This document shows, one piece after another, positions 49,917 to 60,269 of a DNA stretch of 64,000 nucleotides; the first letter of the stretch is position 1, and every line of letters begins with the position of its first letter. The DNA is from Ceratotherium simum simum (taxonomy: Eukaryota > Chordata > Mammalia > Perissodactyla > Rhinocerotidae): positions 5,533,325 through 5,597,324 of the forward strand of contig NW_004454178.1 of assembly GCF_000283155.1 (NCBI RefSeq), in the 5' to 3' direction. The notes beneath the pieces were generated by a model that saw only the letters and a program-made list of their open reading frames with translations, was not told the origin of the DNA and ran no database searches. The translations under genes and the position numbers were made by a program.

Positions 49917-50456
49917 TTTTTGGTTTTAATTCGGAAAGTTCAAGTTAGTCTATGAGCTCCTACAGGCCTATGTTCTATTAACTCTTGTCTTTGCATCAGC
50001 TAGCCCTTAACCTGGTTCATAGTGTATATTTCATCATTGACTGGAGAAATTAATTATCCTCAAAAGGTGTGGGAAGGTAGATATTAGACAGACAAAACCA
50101 TTTTCAAGTTATATGTGAAATTTAAAAATATTTTAATTGACCATGTTAAAATCCTGTCATAAATGAAATAAATTTTATACTTGTATGTGCTAGTATTTGA
50201 AAAATCATTAATTCAAATGTATTTATTGAGTATCTACTATTTGTCCCAAAGTATGCTAGGTTAACAGAAATTAATTCTCAGAATTGCTGTCAATGGAAGT
50301 TTCCAAGATAGTTAATCCTATTTCTGGTTTTGCCTCACAGCATCATTCTAATAGGGAAATTGTCCCTTCTCAGGCGATTTCAAAAGAATTGTCACTGGGC
50401 TGTGACAGAAGTTCCAGAACTTAGAAAAGAGAAATACTCTACTGTGAATTTTAGTT

Positions 50457-50708
50457 TTTTTTTTTTCTTTTTTTTTTTGTGAGGAAGATCGGCCCTGAGC
50501 TAACATCTGCCAATCCTCCTCTGTTTGCTAAGGAAGACTGGCCCTGGGCTAACGTCCACGCCCATCTTCCTCCACTTTATATGAGACGCTGCCACAGCAT
50601 GGCTTGACAAGCGGTGTGTTGGTACGCACCCGGGATCCGAACTGGCGAACCCTGGGCCACCGCAGCGGAGCGTGTGCACTCAACTGCTTTCACCACCGGG
50701 GTGGCCCC
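50457..50708 (-). mobile_element. ERE SINE
   Basis: Reverse-oriented ERE, with a head reading 'accaccggggtggcccc'. Perfect 13-base target duplication gtgaattttagtt (50444-50456 and 50709-50721). Confidence 0.95.
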
Positions 50709-51049
50709 GTGAATTTTAGTTCTTCATGCTGCATGTTTCTGAATTGTGGTCCACCAGATGGTTGTCTCCTGTGGCACACCACTGAGTTATGGGACAGCAT
50801 TGATGTGTTCCACCTCTGTACTCCATTAACAGAGGCAACTTGCCCCTACTCATTTTCTATAAAGAGAAAGATACCATTGTTAATGACTCTGCACACGATT
50901 TCCCTTTTTTGTTTTGGACTCTCGTACTTTAGCAAGGTAAACTTGCCAGAGGCATGATTAAGATCAGCGAATCTGTCCAAAGCAAAGCAAAAAAAGGGTC
51001 CAAGATTCCTCACCAAATGCTCTAAAAGGAGTCCTAGCTGTCATTTGTT

Positions 51050-51330
51050 TCTTGTCCTTGGATGGTCCTGAGATGCCTATTGCATCCCTACTATAAAACT
51101 CTTAGTGGTGTACAGCCCGTGCTTACCTGCTCTTGCCAATTGTGTGCATCTTGTCCCAACTCTGCACTCAGTGACATCACCACTGGTAGTTTGAAATCAG
51201 CCATGGATGAAAAGTGTTTGCACCATGGAAATCTAGCAAGTGCAAAAAATCCTGGTCTTTTTTTTCCCCCTGGAAAGCTAGTTGTTAAACATTTCCCAGC
51301 ACACTACTGAGACCCTTTATTTAACAAGTA
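51050..51330 (+). repeat. Unnamed interspersed repeat, copy 2
   Basis: It matches 19.15-19.54 kb in order ('gacatcaccactggtagttt', 'gaaatcagccatgg', 'gtgtttgcaccatgg', 'gttgttaaacatttcccagc'). It is probably a nonautonomous DNA transposon. Confidence 0.5.
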
Positions 51331-51378
51331 TGAGTAGGTTTTTGTTCCTTGCAACCAAAAACAAATTGACAAGAATCA

Positions 51379-51628
51379 GGGGCCAGCCCGGTTGCATAGT
51401 GGTTAAGTTTGCATGTTCTGCTTTGGTGGCCTGGGGTTTGCAGGTTCAGATCCTGGGCATGGACCTACACACTGTTCATTAAGCCATGCTGTGGCGGCAT
51501 CCCACATACAAAATAGAGGAAGACTGGCACAGATGTTAGCTGGGGCCAATCTACCTCAAGCAAAAAGAGAAGGATGGGCAACAGATGTTAGCTCAGGGCC
51601 AATCTTTCTCACACACACACACAAAAAA
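51379..51628 (+). mobile_element. ERE SINE, diverged
   Basis: Forward ERE: 'ggggccagcccggttgcata', 'caggttcagatcctggg', 'ccatgctgtggcggcatccc', ending in a CA/poly(A) run. No clear target duplication; it is one of the more diverged copies. Confidence 0.92.
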
Positions 51629-51844
51629 ACATAAAGTTCAAGCCATGAAAAGACGTGGAGGAAACTTAAATGCTTATTACTAAGTACAAGAAGCCAATCT
51701 GAAAAGGCTACATACTGTATGATTTCAATTATATAACATTCTGGAAGAGCCAAACTATGGAGACAATGATAGATCAGCGGTTGTGGAGGCAGGGTGGGGA
51801 AATATGAATAGGAGGGAACAGAGGATTTTTAGGGCAGTGAAAAT

Positions 51845-52261
51845 TGTTAAAAAATGAAAATTCAACTGAGTAAATTTGAAGATCTAATTGGCTTTATTAA
51901 ACAATTCATGAATCACGTGGGCAGCATCCCATTTAGCAAATAGAAGGGAGCTGGGTGTGTGTGGGGGGTTGTATAAAATGGGTTTTTATAGGCAGAACCA
52001 GGCAGAATGAGGAAGTTATAAAAACAAAGAGTTGATTATTTCAGGTAAGGTCACTTTACCTTAGGAGCCAGAACAGCAGGGGTCTTAGGCAGATTACCTG
52101 GGATCATTGATCAGGAAACTCCAGAGTGATTGGTTTAAAATTCCACTCCTGGGAGAGGCTGAAACTGCAATTAGGTTAGGTATTAAATCTTGGTTCACTG
52201 ATGCTGATGTGGGGCTTAGCACAAGTGACTCCGTTTGGGGTGTGTTTTCTCTTTTTTAACA
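51845..52261 (-). mobile_element. Solo LTR inserted in L1
   Basis: The plus strand starts tgttaaaaaa and ends ttttttaaca, perfect inverted termini. On the minus strand a poly(A) signal (AATAAA) occurs in 'gtttaataaagcc'. The flanks give a short duplication aaaat (51840-51844), sharing the terminal A on the right. LTR-only, with no internal region. Confidence 0.88.
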
Positions 52262-52418
52262 AAATACTCTGTATGATATTATAACAATGAATATTTGTAA
52301 TTATGCATTTGTCCAAACTCATAGAATGTACAACATCAAGTGTGAGCCCTAATGTAAACTATGGATTTTAGGTGATTATGATGTGTCAATGTAGGTTCAT
52401 CAATTGTAACAAATGTAC

Positions 52419-52991
52419 TGTTACCACCCAAGGGGGGAGAGATCAGCGACCCACTGCAAGACATGTCAATAGTCAAGAGGCAAGGTGGCAGGAGAGAAAG
52501 GACTTTTTATTACAGCTTGCTAGCAAAAGGGAAGATGGCCGACTAATGTCTGAAAGAACCATCTTACAGAACAAAGACTACAGGCCGGTTGTATAGGGGC
52601 TGGTCTCCAGGTGGGGGAGGCATGTGGTCTCAGGGTGGGGGCAGACATCTAGTCTTAGTTCCTGATAGTCTTTGGTTTTACTGGATATGCAGCAGAGACC
52701 AGAGCAACACCCTATACCCTAATCTTTCAGTTGTCCTGATGGCTATCAGCATAGACTCTCTGCCTGGGGGTCATCACATTCCTAATGAACTCAAAAGAAC
52801 AAAGTTATCAATTTATAGCAGCTGGGAGGTACATGCACAAGCAAGGGTCATAATATCTACAGAGCAATTAGATCCCCTGGAGGGTGCATACCCAGCTGGG
52901 TTAGTTTGTCAGAGGTCATTCAAAGTTACAATATGGTTTCTTTTCTACAACATGGCTTCCCTCATGTCATCCTTGTGTTGAGTCAGTATCA
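52419..52991 (-). mobile_element. Second solo LTR inserted in L1
   Basis: It starts TG and ends CA on the plus strand, flanked by a perfect 4-base duplication gtac (52415-52418 and 52992-52995), as for class I retroviruses. On the minus strand AATAAA lies in 'gtaataaaaagtcc'. It resembles none of the other LTRs in the window. Confidence 0.88.
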
Positions 52992-54302
52992 GTACCACTC
53001 TGGTGGAGGATGTTGATAATGGGGGAGGCTATGCATGTGTGGGGACAGGAGGCATATAGGAAATATCTGTACTTGCTCTCGATTTTGCTATGAATCTAAA
53101 ACTGCTCTGAATAATAAAGTCTTTTTAAAAAAAATCAGCAATGCCTTAAATGAGAAAAGAATCAAAGTTCAAGTGACTTTTCTCTTGGCCAAGTTACTTA
53201 TTCCCTGTGAAGCCCAGTTCCTCATCAGGAAAATGGAAAGTATGATACTGACCTATTTACAGAAGGTAATGATTTTATGAGGACATTTTTAAACTACAAG
53301 ACATTCTATAAACATATGATGAAACAAGGATCAATGGCTGAGTTTCTGAAGCATTTTATTTCTCCTGGGGTACCTCAAGTGTCTGGAAGACAGCTTGTTC
53401 CTCTGTGCTCCTCCTACAAGAATCAAAACAAAATAAAACCTCCATGAAGGCATTAATAAGAAATATAAGATTTACAAGTACTTTCACAGCAGAGGTGAAG
53501 GAGTTTTACTCCCTATGTCATTTAGCCAACGATTTAATAATATCCCCTTAGAAATATCTCTTTTCCCCAAACCTGTTAGGTTGGGCTACTAAATGTGTTG
53601 TCCTTTTCTTTCTGAAAACTCACCACTCCCAGCACCTATGCTCACCCCTCCCTTCCCTTCATATTATGAGAATTAGCTTCTTTCTTCATGAATCGTGGGG
53701 GCCAACAAGAAGCTTCCTTAGACCCTGCTATAGGTATCTCTTCAATAAATCTGTGTCTTTTCCTACAAAGGAATTCTACCAGCTGCAAAGAAAAGAATAT
53801 TTTTTCCAGGTACTATATATTCCCCTAAGAAAATATTTCTATCCTGACAAATCATTTATACAAACTCTCTCCCTTTAGGTTGAATGAATGGGAGAAAAAC
53901 TCAAGATTTATATGTGGTTCTCAAGCCTTGAGGCTCAGCCACTTATACTAGGATGGGCGAGGGTGTGGATACAGGAAATATTTTCACTTCTTCCCATAGG
54001 ACGTCTTCCCCACCCTAGCCCACCTTGCAGTCTGGAGTATTCAGTGGTTCTTGCAGAAGTGGATAATCAGTACATTTTTATTGTTTCATTACAAGAGCCC
54101 GGGGACATAAAGTTGCCTGGAAGAATAGGTGCTAAGCCCACTCTGGATCTTTAATTACCCAGAGCCTGGACACTTGACTCTATGCTTTCTTCCCACACCA
54201 CTGCTCCCATTGTCCCTGGGGGCTATCTTGGGCTTTTGTCAGTCCCTCCCTCAGGCTCCCTGGCTCCAGTAAGGGGAGAGGGGGCTGGGAAGATAGGTAA
54301 GT

Positions 54303-54362
54303 CTAACCAGCTAGAATACCTATGAATACCTTCATGAATACCTAACCAGCTAGAATACCTTC
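54303..54362 (+). repeat. Interrupted direct repeat
   Basis: The word ctaaccagctagaatacct occurs at 54303-54321 and 54343-54361, joined by short gaatacct repeats. Confidence 0.85.
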
Positions 54363-54442
54363 CTGCCTTGTTTCCTGGTCTCAAATTTTGGAGGACCAAG
54401 GTAGAGTTTACCTCACAGATGTACTCCACTTTGAGATGCCTA

Positions 54443-55086
54443 TGACATGGTTCAGGGCAGGCCGCCCCAAGATGTGCCACTCTGATATGTGGATTATTTC
54501 AAGCCGAAGACAATAAAGGTTCAGAAGAATCAAGAAGGACATTTGACCTTCCCTCAAACTGCCTAAAAGAATTTAAGATAAGAGGCCTGTCCTGGGGACA
54601 GGCTATCACCATAGATAACTCTGGGTATCAAGAGACTGGGAGGGTCCTTGCTAAGCCCATTCTTATAAAAGTTCTGTTTACCAAGCATTTACATTTGTGA
54701 GGGAAATCTCCATTTGTAAAGGTATCTCCTTTTCTGTACTGAGAGGAGAGGGGGATGACTTCATCTCTAGAAACTCTTATCAATGCAGAAGGTGAGACCT
54801 TAAATCTGCATAATAACCAAAATAACATAAAACTGTGCTTTTCTGGTAATCTCCCATAACTGACTCCTCCACCCCCCAAAATCCTCCTTTGTCTTCACCT
54901 GAATCTATTTAAGCTGAAAACCTCCACCATTTTGTCCAGATACTCAGTTTCCCTGGGTCTCTCCCATGTATACATGTTATAAAGCTTTGTTTGATTTTCT
55001 CCCACTATTCGGTCTCATGTCAATTTAATTTGTAGCCCAGCCAGAAAGAACCCAGAGTGGGTAGAGGATAGTCTTCCTCCCCTTCA
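54443..55086 (+). mobile_element. Solo LTR, family A copy 2
   Basis: Starts tgacatgg and ends 'cctccccttca', flanked by a perfect 4-base duplication ccta (54439-54442 and 55087-55090). It shares 'aaaagaatttaagataagag', 'ctatcaccatagataactct', 'ctcagtttccctgggtctct' and 'gttataaagctttgtttga' with the copy at 55.8 kb. Its middle (54690-54850) is unlike the other copies. Confidence 0.9.
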
Positions 55087-55843
55087 CCTATCCTTACCAC
55101 AATAGAAAAAAAAGCTGTTTCACCCCACAGAGTCCAGGCACTCCTCTGCTTTCCTCAGAATACAAGGGGATTGGTGCTCAGGTGCTCACACCTATCCTGT
55201 CGGTGAAGAGGCAGCCTGCACCACCTGTACATTAGTGAGTGGAGTCTAACCAGAGCCTGAAGCTTTTCCTGTGCATCCTTCTGTGGGGGACTGGGCTTTC
55301 CTCTCTTTGGGAAATCTTCCTGTGGAGAACGCAACTGGAGCTGGGCGGCTGAATCATATCAAGCAACTTGAGTTCCCCAAGTTTGAACTGGTACTTTCCT
55401 ATGCAAGCTCCCTTTTGGTTTACCCATAACCTGAAAGCAGCCAAATCTCTCCCTTTCTTCCTCCTCCTAAATTATCTCCACCAGTTTTGGGAAATTTCTT
55501 TCCCATCTTGCCCATGTCCCTTAGCTATCTGAGCTTCTTCAGAAAAATCTTACTAAAAATAGCTCTTGTAACTACCCACAGCTATTGGGATTATCTTGCT
55601 GACTTGGGCCTAGAGCATCTTGTTGGATCCATATTGGCACAGTCTCTCTAGTCCTGGTACATGAGCGGAGGCCTTGTCTCCTTCTTGTAATTGTATGAGC
55701 AGAATGGATATGCCAGCCCTCACAAATCCCTATATTCCCGGATATCTGTATTCCTGGTACCAGCTTTGGGTCATAAGAGACATTTGAGGCCTTGAAACTT
55801 TGAACAATTCTGAATGCCAGGCCTTGAAATTTTAATTTTAATC

Positions 55844-56613
55844 TGTGGGAGATCAGAGTTTGCCACCCCAAAATGTGTCTCTTTGGCTTGATTTTCTTTC
55901 TTTTTTTGGTGAGGAAGATTGGCCCTGAGCTAACATCTGTTGCCAGTCTTCCTCAATTTTGTATGTGGGATGCTGCCACAGCATGGCTTGATGAGTGGTG
56001 CATAGGTCCATGCCTGGAATCCGAACCTGTGAACCCCGGGTCCCCAAAGTGCGATCCCCAGACTCGCAAAGCGGAGCACGCGAACTTAAACACTACGCCA
56101 TGGGGCCAGTCCCTGGCTTGATTATTTTTAAGAACAAAAGACTCTGAAAGAAACTTTGACCTTCCCCTTAACTGCTTAAAAGAATTTAAGATAAAAGGCC
56201 TCTCCCCAGGACAGGCCATCACCATAGATAACTCTAGGTATAATAGACTGGGAGGATCCTTACTAAACCTATTTTTATCAAAGTTCTCTCCCTCTGGTTA
56301 CATTGTCTATAGATGGCTCAGCAAACATTTGTTTATCAAACATTTGCTTTTCCATCTCCATATAAATTGCTTTCCTCCCCTTTGAAGTCCCAAACCATTT
56401 CCCTCAACATCCTCCTTGGTCTTTAGTTGAAGATCGTATTTAAGGTGGTAGCTTCAGCCATTTTGGTGAGTTACTCAGTTTTCCTGGGTTTCTCCCATGT
56501 CCGTGTAATGAAACTTTGTTTGCTTTTCTCCTGTTATTCTGTCTTATGTAATTTAATTCTTAGACTAACCAGAAGGACCTAGAGGGTAGAAGAATAGTTC
56601 TTCCTCCCCTACA
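55844..56613 (+). mobile_element. Solo LTR, family A copy 3, with ERE insert
   Basis: Starts tgtgggagatcag and ends 'cctcccctaca', with a perfect duplication aatc (55840-55843 and 56614-56617). The ERE at 55.9-56.1 kb lies inside it. Matching phrases with copies 1 and 2 include 'tttgccaccccaaaatgtg', 'ctcagttttcctgggtttct' and 'atgtaatttaattctta'. Confidence 0.92.
55894..56113 (-). mobile_element. ERE SINE inside an LTR
   Basis: Reverse-oriented ERE with a 10-base target duplication tggcttgatt (55884-55893 and 56114-56123). It has an extra 25-30 base internal segment near 56036-56065 ('gtccccaaagtgcgatcccc') not seen in the other copies. Confidence 0.93.
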
Positions 56614-57164
56614 AATCTAAAATCCTACCCTCTAGTCCCTAGCACTAATTGCCTTGAAAATACTTACATTTTCTAGTCACACGTAGCTTTCATTGAGAGG
56701 AACCTGCTGCATAGTCCTATTTCAACTCCTGAAGCATGAAAAAGGCCCTGAATTAGAATGTTTCTCTCTTCTTCAGACCTCTGATCTTCCTCCAGGAACA
56801 CCCCACTTCCTGAAAAACATCCACAAAGACTGCGTTAACCATGAATTTATAGCTTGCTACTTCATGAGGTTGTTTCTCGGACTTAACCTTGACCCATTCA
56901 TCTGATGCTGCATTTGTCTGATTCCTGCTTGGACCGATACAGTCTTGAACCATCATCATTCCCCCAAAGACCAGATTGCCAATCTCATTACAGTTGCCAC
57001 AGTCTCTTGCAGAATTTGGAAGGGTATTCCAAGAACTGATAATCTCCTTGAACCCTGCTTTGAAGAGCTTAGAGCTTAGCTGATGAAGGGACGCTCCTGG
57101 CTCAGTTCCATGACAATATGAGGACTCGAGGAATAGTCATAGAGGGAAGGAACTCTGTAACAGA

Positions 57165-57378
57165 TGCAGAAACACTCGGTGCCAGTCTTAGCTCCATCGC
57201 TAATTAAATGGTGTAACTAAAAACAAGTCATTTAACCTTTTGGTGCCTCATTTTCCTCATACATCAAAAGGGAAATAATAATAGCTAGATTTGCTTTGAG
57301 ACAAAATTCAATAATGAGAAGTGCTTTGAAAACTATGAAGCTGTACCAGTGTGAGGTAATTCTATTATTATATAGCCT
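57165..57378 (+). repeat. MIR SINE
   Basis: Forward MIR: 'ggtgccagtcttagctccat', 'aagtcatttaaccttttggt', 'cctcattttcctcatacatc', 'aaataataatagctag'. Confidence 0.85.
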
Positions 57379-57750
57379 AAGTTGCTTTGGTTTTCCAATT
57401 TCAGTTGAAATTAAACAACTGAATGTGAAACATCAATTTTCTAAAGGGAATAAAGCAGAATGAATGGTTGTAGAAAGATCAATTTAATCTAGACTTCATA
57501 TTTTTATTATGTGAAATCATTTTAAAAAGAAATGGTATTTTTACTCATAATTTTGGTTTAAAAAAGGAAATATATTGGAGCAATTGGAAAGAATTGGGCG
57601 ATTAATTTTATTAGATTTTGACATCATTTAACTATGCTTCAAGTAAAGGTGATATCTTTGTGTCATGATACGGAAATGGTAAACTCAAACGATAACACCA
57701 TATAAGCAAAATTAAAAAGACCCTTACCTGATGTGTTAAAAAAAGAAGGG

Positions 57751-57961
57751 GGGGCCGGCCCTGTGGCTTAGCGGTTAAGTCCGCGCGCTCTGCTACTGAC
57801 AGCCCAGGGTTCAGATCCCGGGCGTGCACCGACACACCATTTCCCCAGCCATGCTGAGGCCGGGTCCCACATACAGCAACTAGAAGGATGTGCAACTATG
57901 ACATACAATTATCTACTGGGGCTTTTGGGGAAAAAAATAAATAAATAAAATTATATAAAAA
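57751..57961 (+). mobile_element. ERE SINE
   Basis: Forward ERE: 'ggggccggccctgtggctta', 'gcggttaagtccgcgcgctc', 'ggttcagatcccgggcg', 'agcaactagaaggatgtgc', A-rich end. Perfect 13-base target duplication aaaaaaagaaggg (57738-57750 and 57962-57974). Confidence 0.96.
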
Positions 57962-57974
57962 AAAAAAAGAAGGG

Positions 57975-59084
57975 GGCCCTTTCTTGGCAAATAACAGGAC
58001 TGTAAATAAATCTCAATAATTTTTGCCTGTGAATTATTACAGGTCACAGGAAGAGCAAGTAATAATTTTTTCACTTATAATTCATTATGATTAAAGATTT
58101 TAAATTCAATTTTGCATTTTTGTAATTAGAAATTTCAGCGGAGTTTTTAAGCTTTTGCCCCTCCTGTTTGTTGCTGCAGCCTTGCAAGCCCACAGTCAAG
58201 GTGATTCAGCAACTCCTCTGCTTGCTTAAAATGATTTGAATTCCATTCACAAACACCAGGGTGAACAATCGCAGTACAGAGAAATCCCCAAACCATCTTG
58301 TTTTCAGGCAGCCTTCCCATCTTGATGCCTTGTACGGCTGAGATCAGAACATCTCCTTGGAGCAGACTGGGCACATTCTGCTGTCCCTGGCTTTCTATCA
58401 GGCAGGTCTGTTTTTCCAAATGGAATTTAAAGTCCTTTCCAAATCTGGTGTCAAGAGCACTGGCCTCTAGAATGAGGTGCATAAAAAAAATCAGGATGTT
58501 TATATTTATTTTGCATCTTAAAAATAAAGAAGAAATTAAGCTTCATCAATAATAAAACAGCATTTGACATTGGTGTCCTTACATAACATCCAGTATAATA
58601 ACTCATGTAGATATTTATAAACTAAAAACATGCATACATTAAGGATACGTGTTCATATATTTTTACAGATAGGGTCATGTTGCCCACGTACTTGAAGTTC
58701 ACTTGTTTTGAGCACCCGAAAACACTTATTTGATGAATGGTGAAAGTACTAAGGGAGCTGTACTTCTAACTTCTCACCATTCCTTCTTTGTCCTCTTGGT
58801 TCCCAACATTCTGAACAACTCAGCTCTGGATATGACAGTCGGCAAAACAAAAGTCCTGTAAGTAAGTTTCCCTACCCACATGAGGAATAGTTCAGGGACC
58901 ATATCATTCTTTCATCTTTAGAATCTCAGACTCAGCTCCAAATGGCGAGGCAAACTGTCTAGTCCCCTCTTTGGAGGTTAGGAGGTAGGTATTTGTCATC
59001 CTGTTGCTAATAAGATTTTTTTCCATATGTTTACATTTATAGTTACTCATGATTGTAAACACAAATGTTTGAATTTATACTTTT
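57975..59084. other. Unannotated DNA
   Basis: No gene is recognised. It includes a 111-codon minus-strand open frame at 58147-58482 with no recognised domain (see findings). Confidence 0.45.
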
Positions 59085-59088
59085 CTAT

Positions 59089-59632
59089 TGTCAGGGAGGA
59101 AAAACTTTTCCTCTACCCTCTTAGATTCAGTGCTGGGGCCCTGTGAATTTAACTGACATGAGAGAGATTAATATGAGAAAAGGAACAAATTTATTAATAT
59201 TTTTACTCACACTGGAGTTCACAGAAAAGAAGTGAAACTCAAAGAAATGGTTAGACATGGGAGCTTATTTACCCTCCTTAACAAAGGAAAGAGTATTTAG
59301 GCTTCAAGGGATGATAAATCATGGAGAAGTGACTAGGAAACATATAGGGAAACTAATGGAAGATAAGAGTTATTTTAGTAAACTTTGTTCATGCAGACCT
59401 GTCTCAGTGCCTGCTCTCCAACTCTGATGATAAGGATCGCTCTTCTCATCCTGGTATAGGGCAGTGGGGAAATTTATGTCACCTTCAAAAGGGAAATTTA
59501 TGTCCTGCTTTTAGGCAGATAAGGGGAGGGCAGAGAACTCTTCCTGTATTGTTGATTCTTAATTCTCTTCCTCCGAAAATAATCCTTATGCTAAGTGACA
59601 TATTTTTGGGTAGTATATTGGGATCCCCTTCA
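59089..59632 (-). mobile_element. Solo LTR, family A relative
   Basis: Starts tgtcagggagg and ends 'ggatccccttca', with a perfect 4-base duplication ctat (59085-59088 and 59633-59636). Its left end ('cctctaccctcttagattca', 'aatttaactgacatgagaga') parallels the left end of 11404-11909, but the interior differs, so it is a relative and not the same subfamily. Confidence 0.85.
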
Positions 59633-60269
59633 CTATTAACGTCAACATGCTGGTTGGATGAGACACCATCATTCCCAAACCCCTTCTTCCCTGTCTTCTT
59701 CCATAAATAGCTTCTGATAAAAGCTACATACTCTTTTTTCCAGGTTCCTTTCTAGCTGAAGGTGGTCATATGACATGAGCTGGGGCCAATAAGACATACT
59801 AGAAATCTTCTCGGGCTTTCTTAATAAGAGGGACAGAAATGATTTGCATCTACTCTGCTCATTGTTACTACCTATGTGGCTGACCCATCAGAAACTGTAG
59901 CAGGTATCCTTGAAACCATGAGATGCTAAGCCTGAGAAAGAGACCAAGAGAACTGTAGACGTGTCATTAAGCATTTTCTTTCTTCCAGAATTGTTATGAG
60001 AAAAATAGATCCCTCTGTGAGTTATATTTCTCTATGACTTGAAGCTAAATGTATTTCTTAACACTACAGCCTCCCTTGAACAAAACAGCAATAATTCGCT
60101 TTCAGTTACACCCTCCATGCCTTTCTCATCATTTCCCATGTTCAAATGAACTTTTGTTAAGTATTGTACATCAAAAATTCAAGACGCCTTTGCTTGCTTC
60201 TGTTATTTGGATTTTTTTCTCTTCCTGGAGTTTCTCTCTAGGAATTCTTCCAGAAAGGAGTTATAGATG

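Larger units (their letters stand above)
51640..53135 (+). mobile_element. L1 3' end, split by two LTRs
   Basis: L1 ORF2-end and 3' UTR pieces occur in order: 51640-51844 ('ctggaagagccaaactatgg', 'cagcggttgtggaggcaggg'), 52265-52418 ('gtgattatgatgtgtcaatg', 'ttcatcaattgtaacaaatg') and 52992-53135 ('accactctggtggaggatg', 'ttgctatgaatctaaaactg', 'aataaagtctttttaaaaa'). Two solo LTRs lie between the pieces. Confidence 0.9.

Noticed and set aside
3378..57961. tRNA genes, suggested by A-box and B-box sequences in many places
   Set aside because: These are heads of ERE SINEs: they carry SINE bodies, A-rich tails and target duplications, and do not fold as complete tRNAs.
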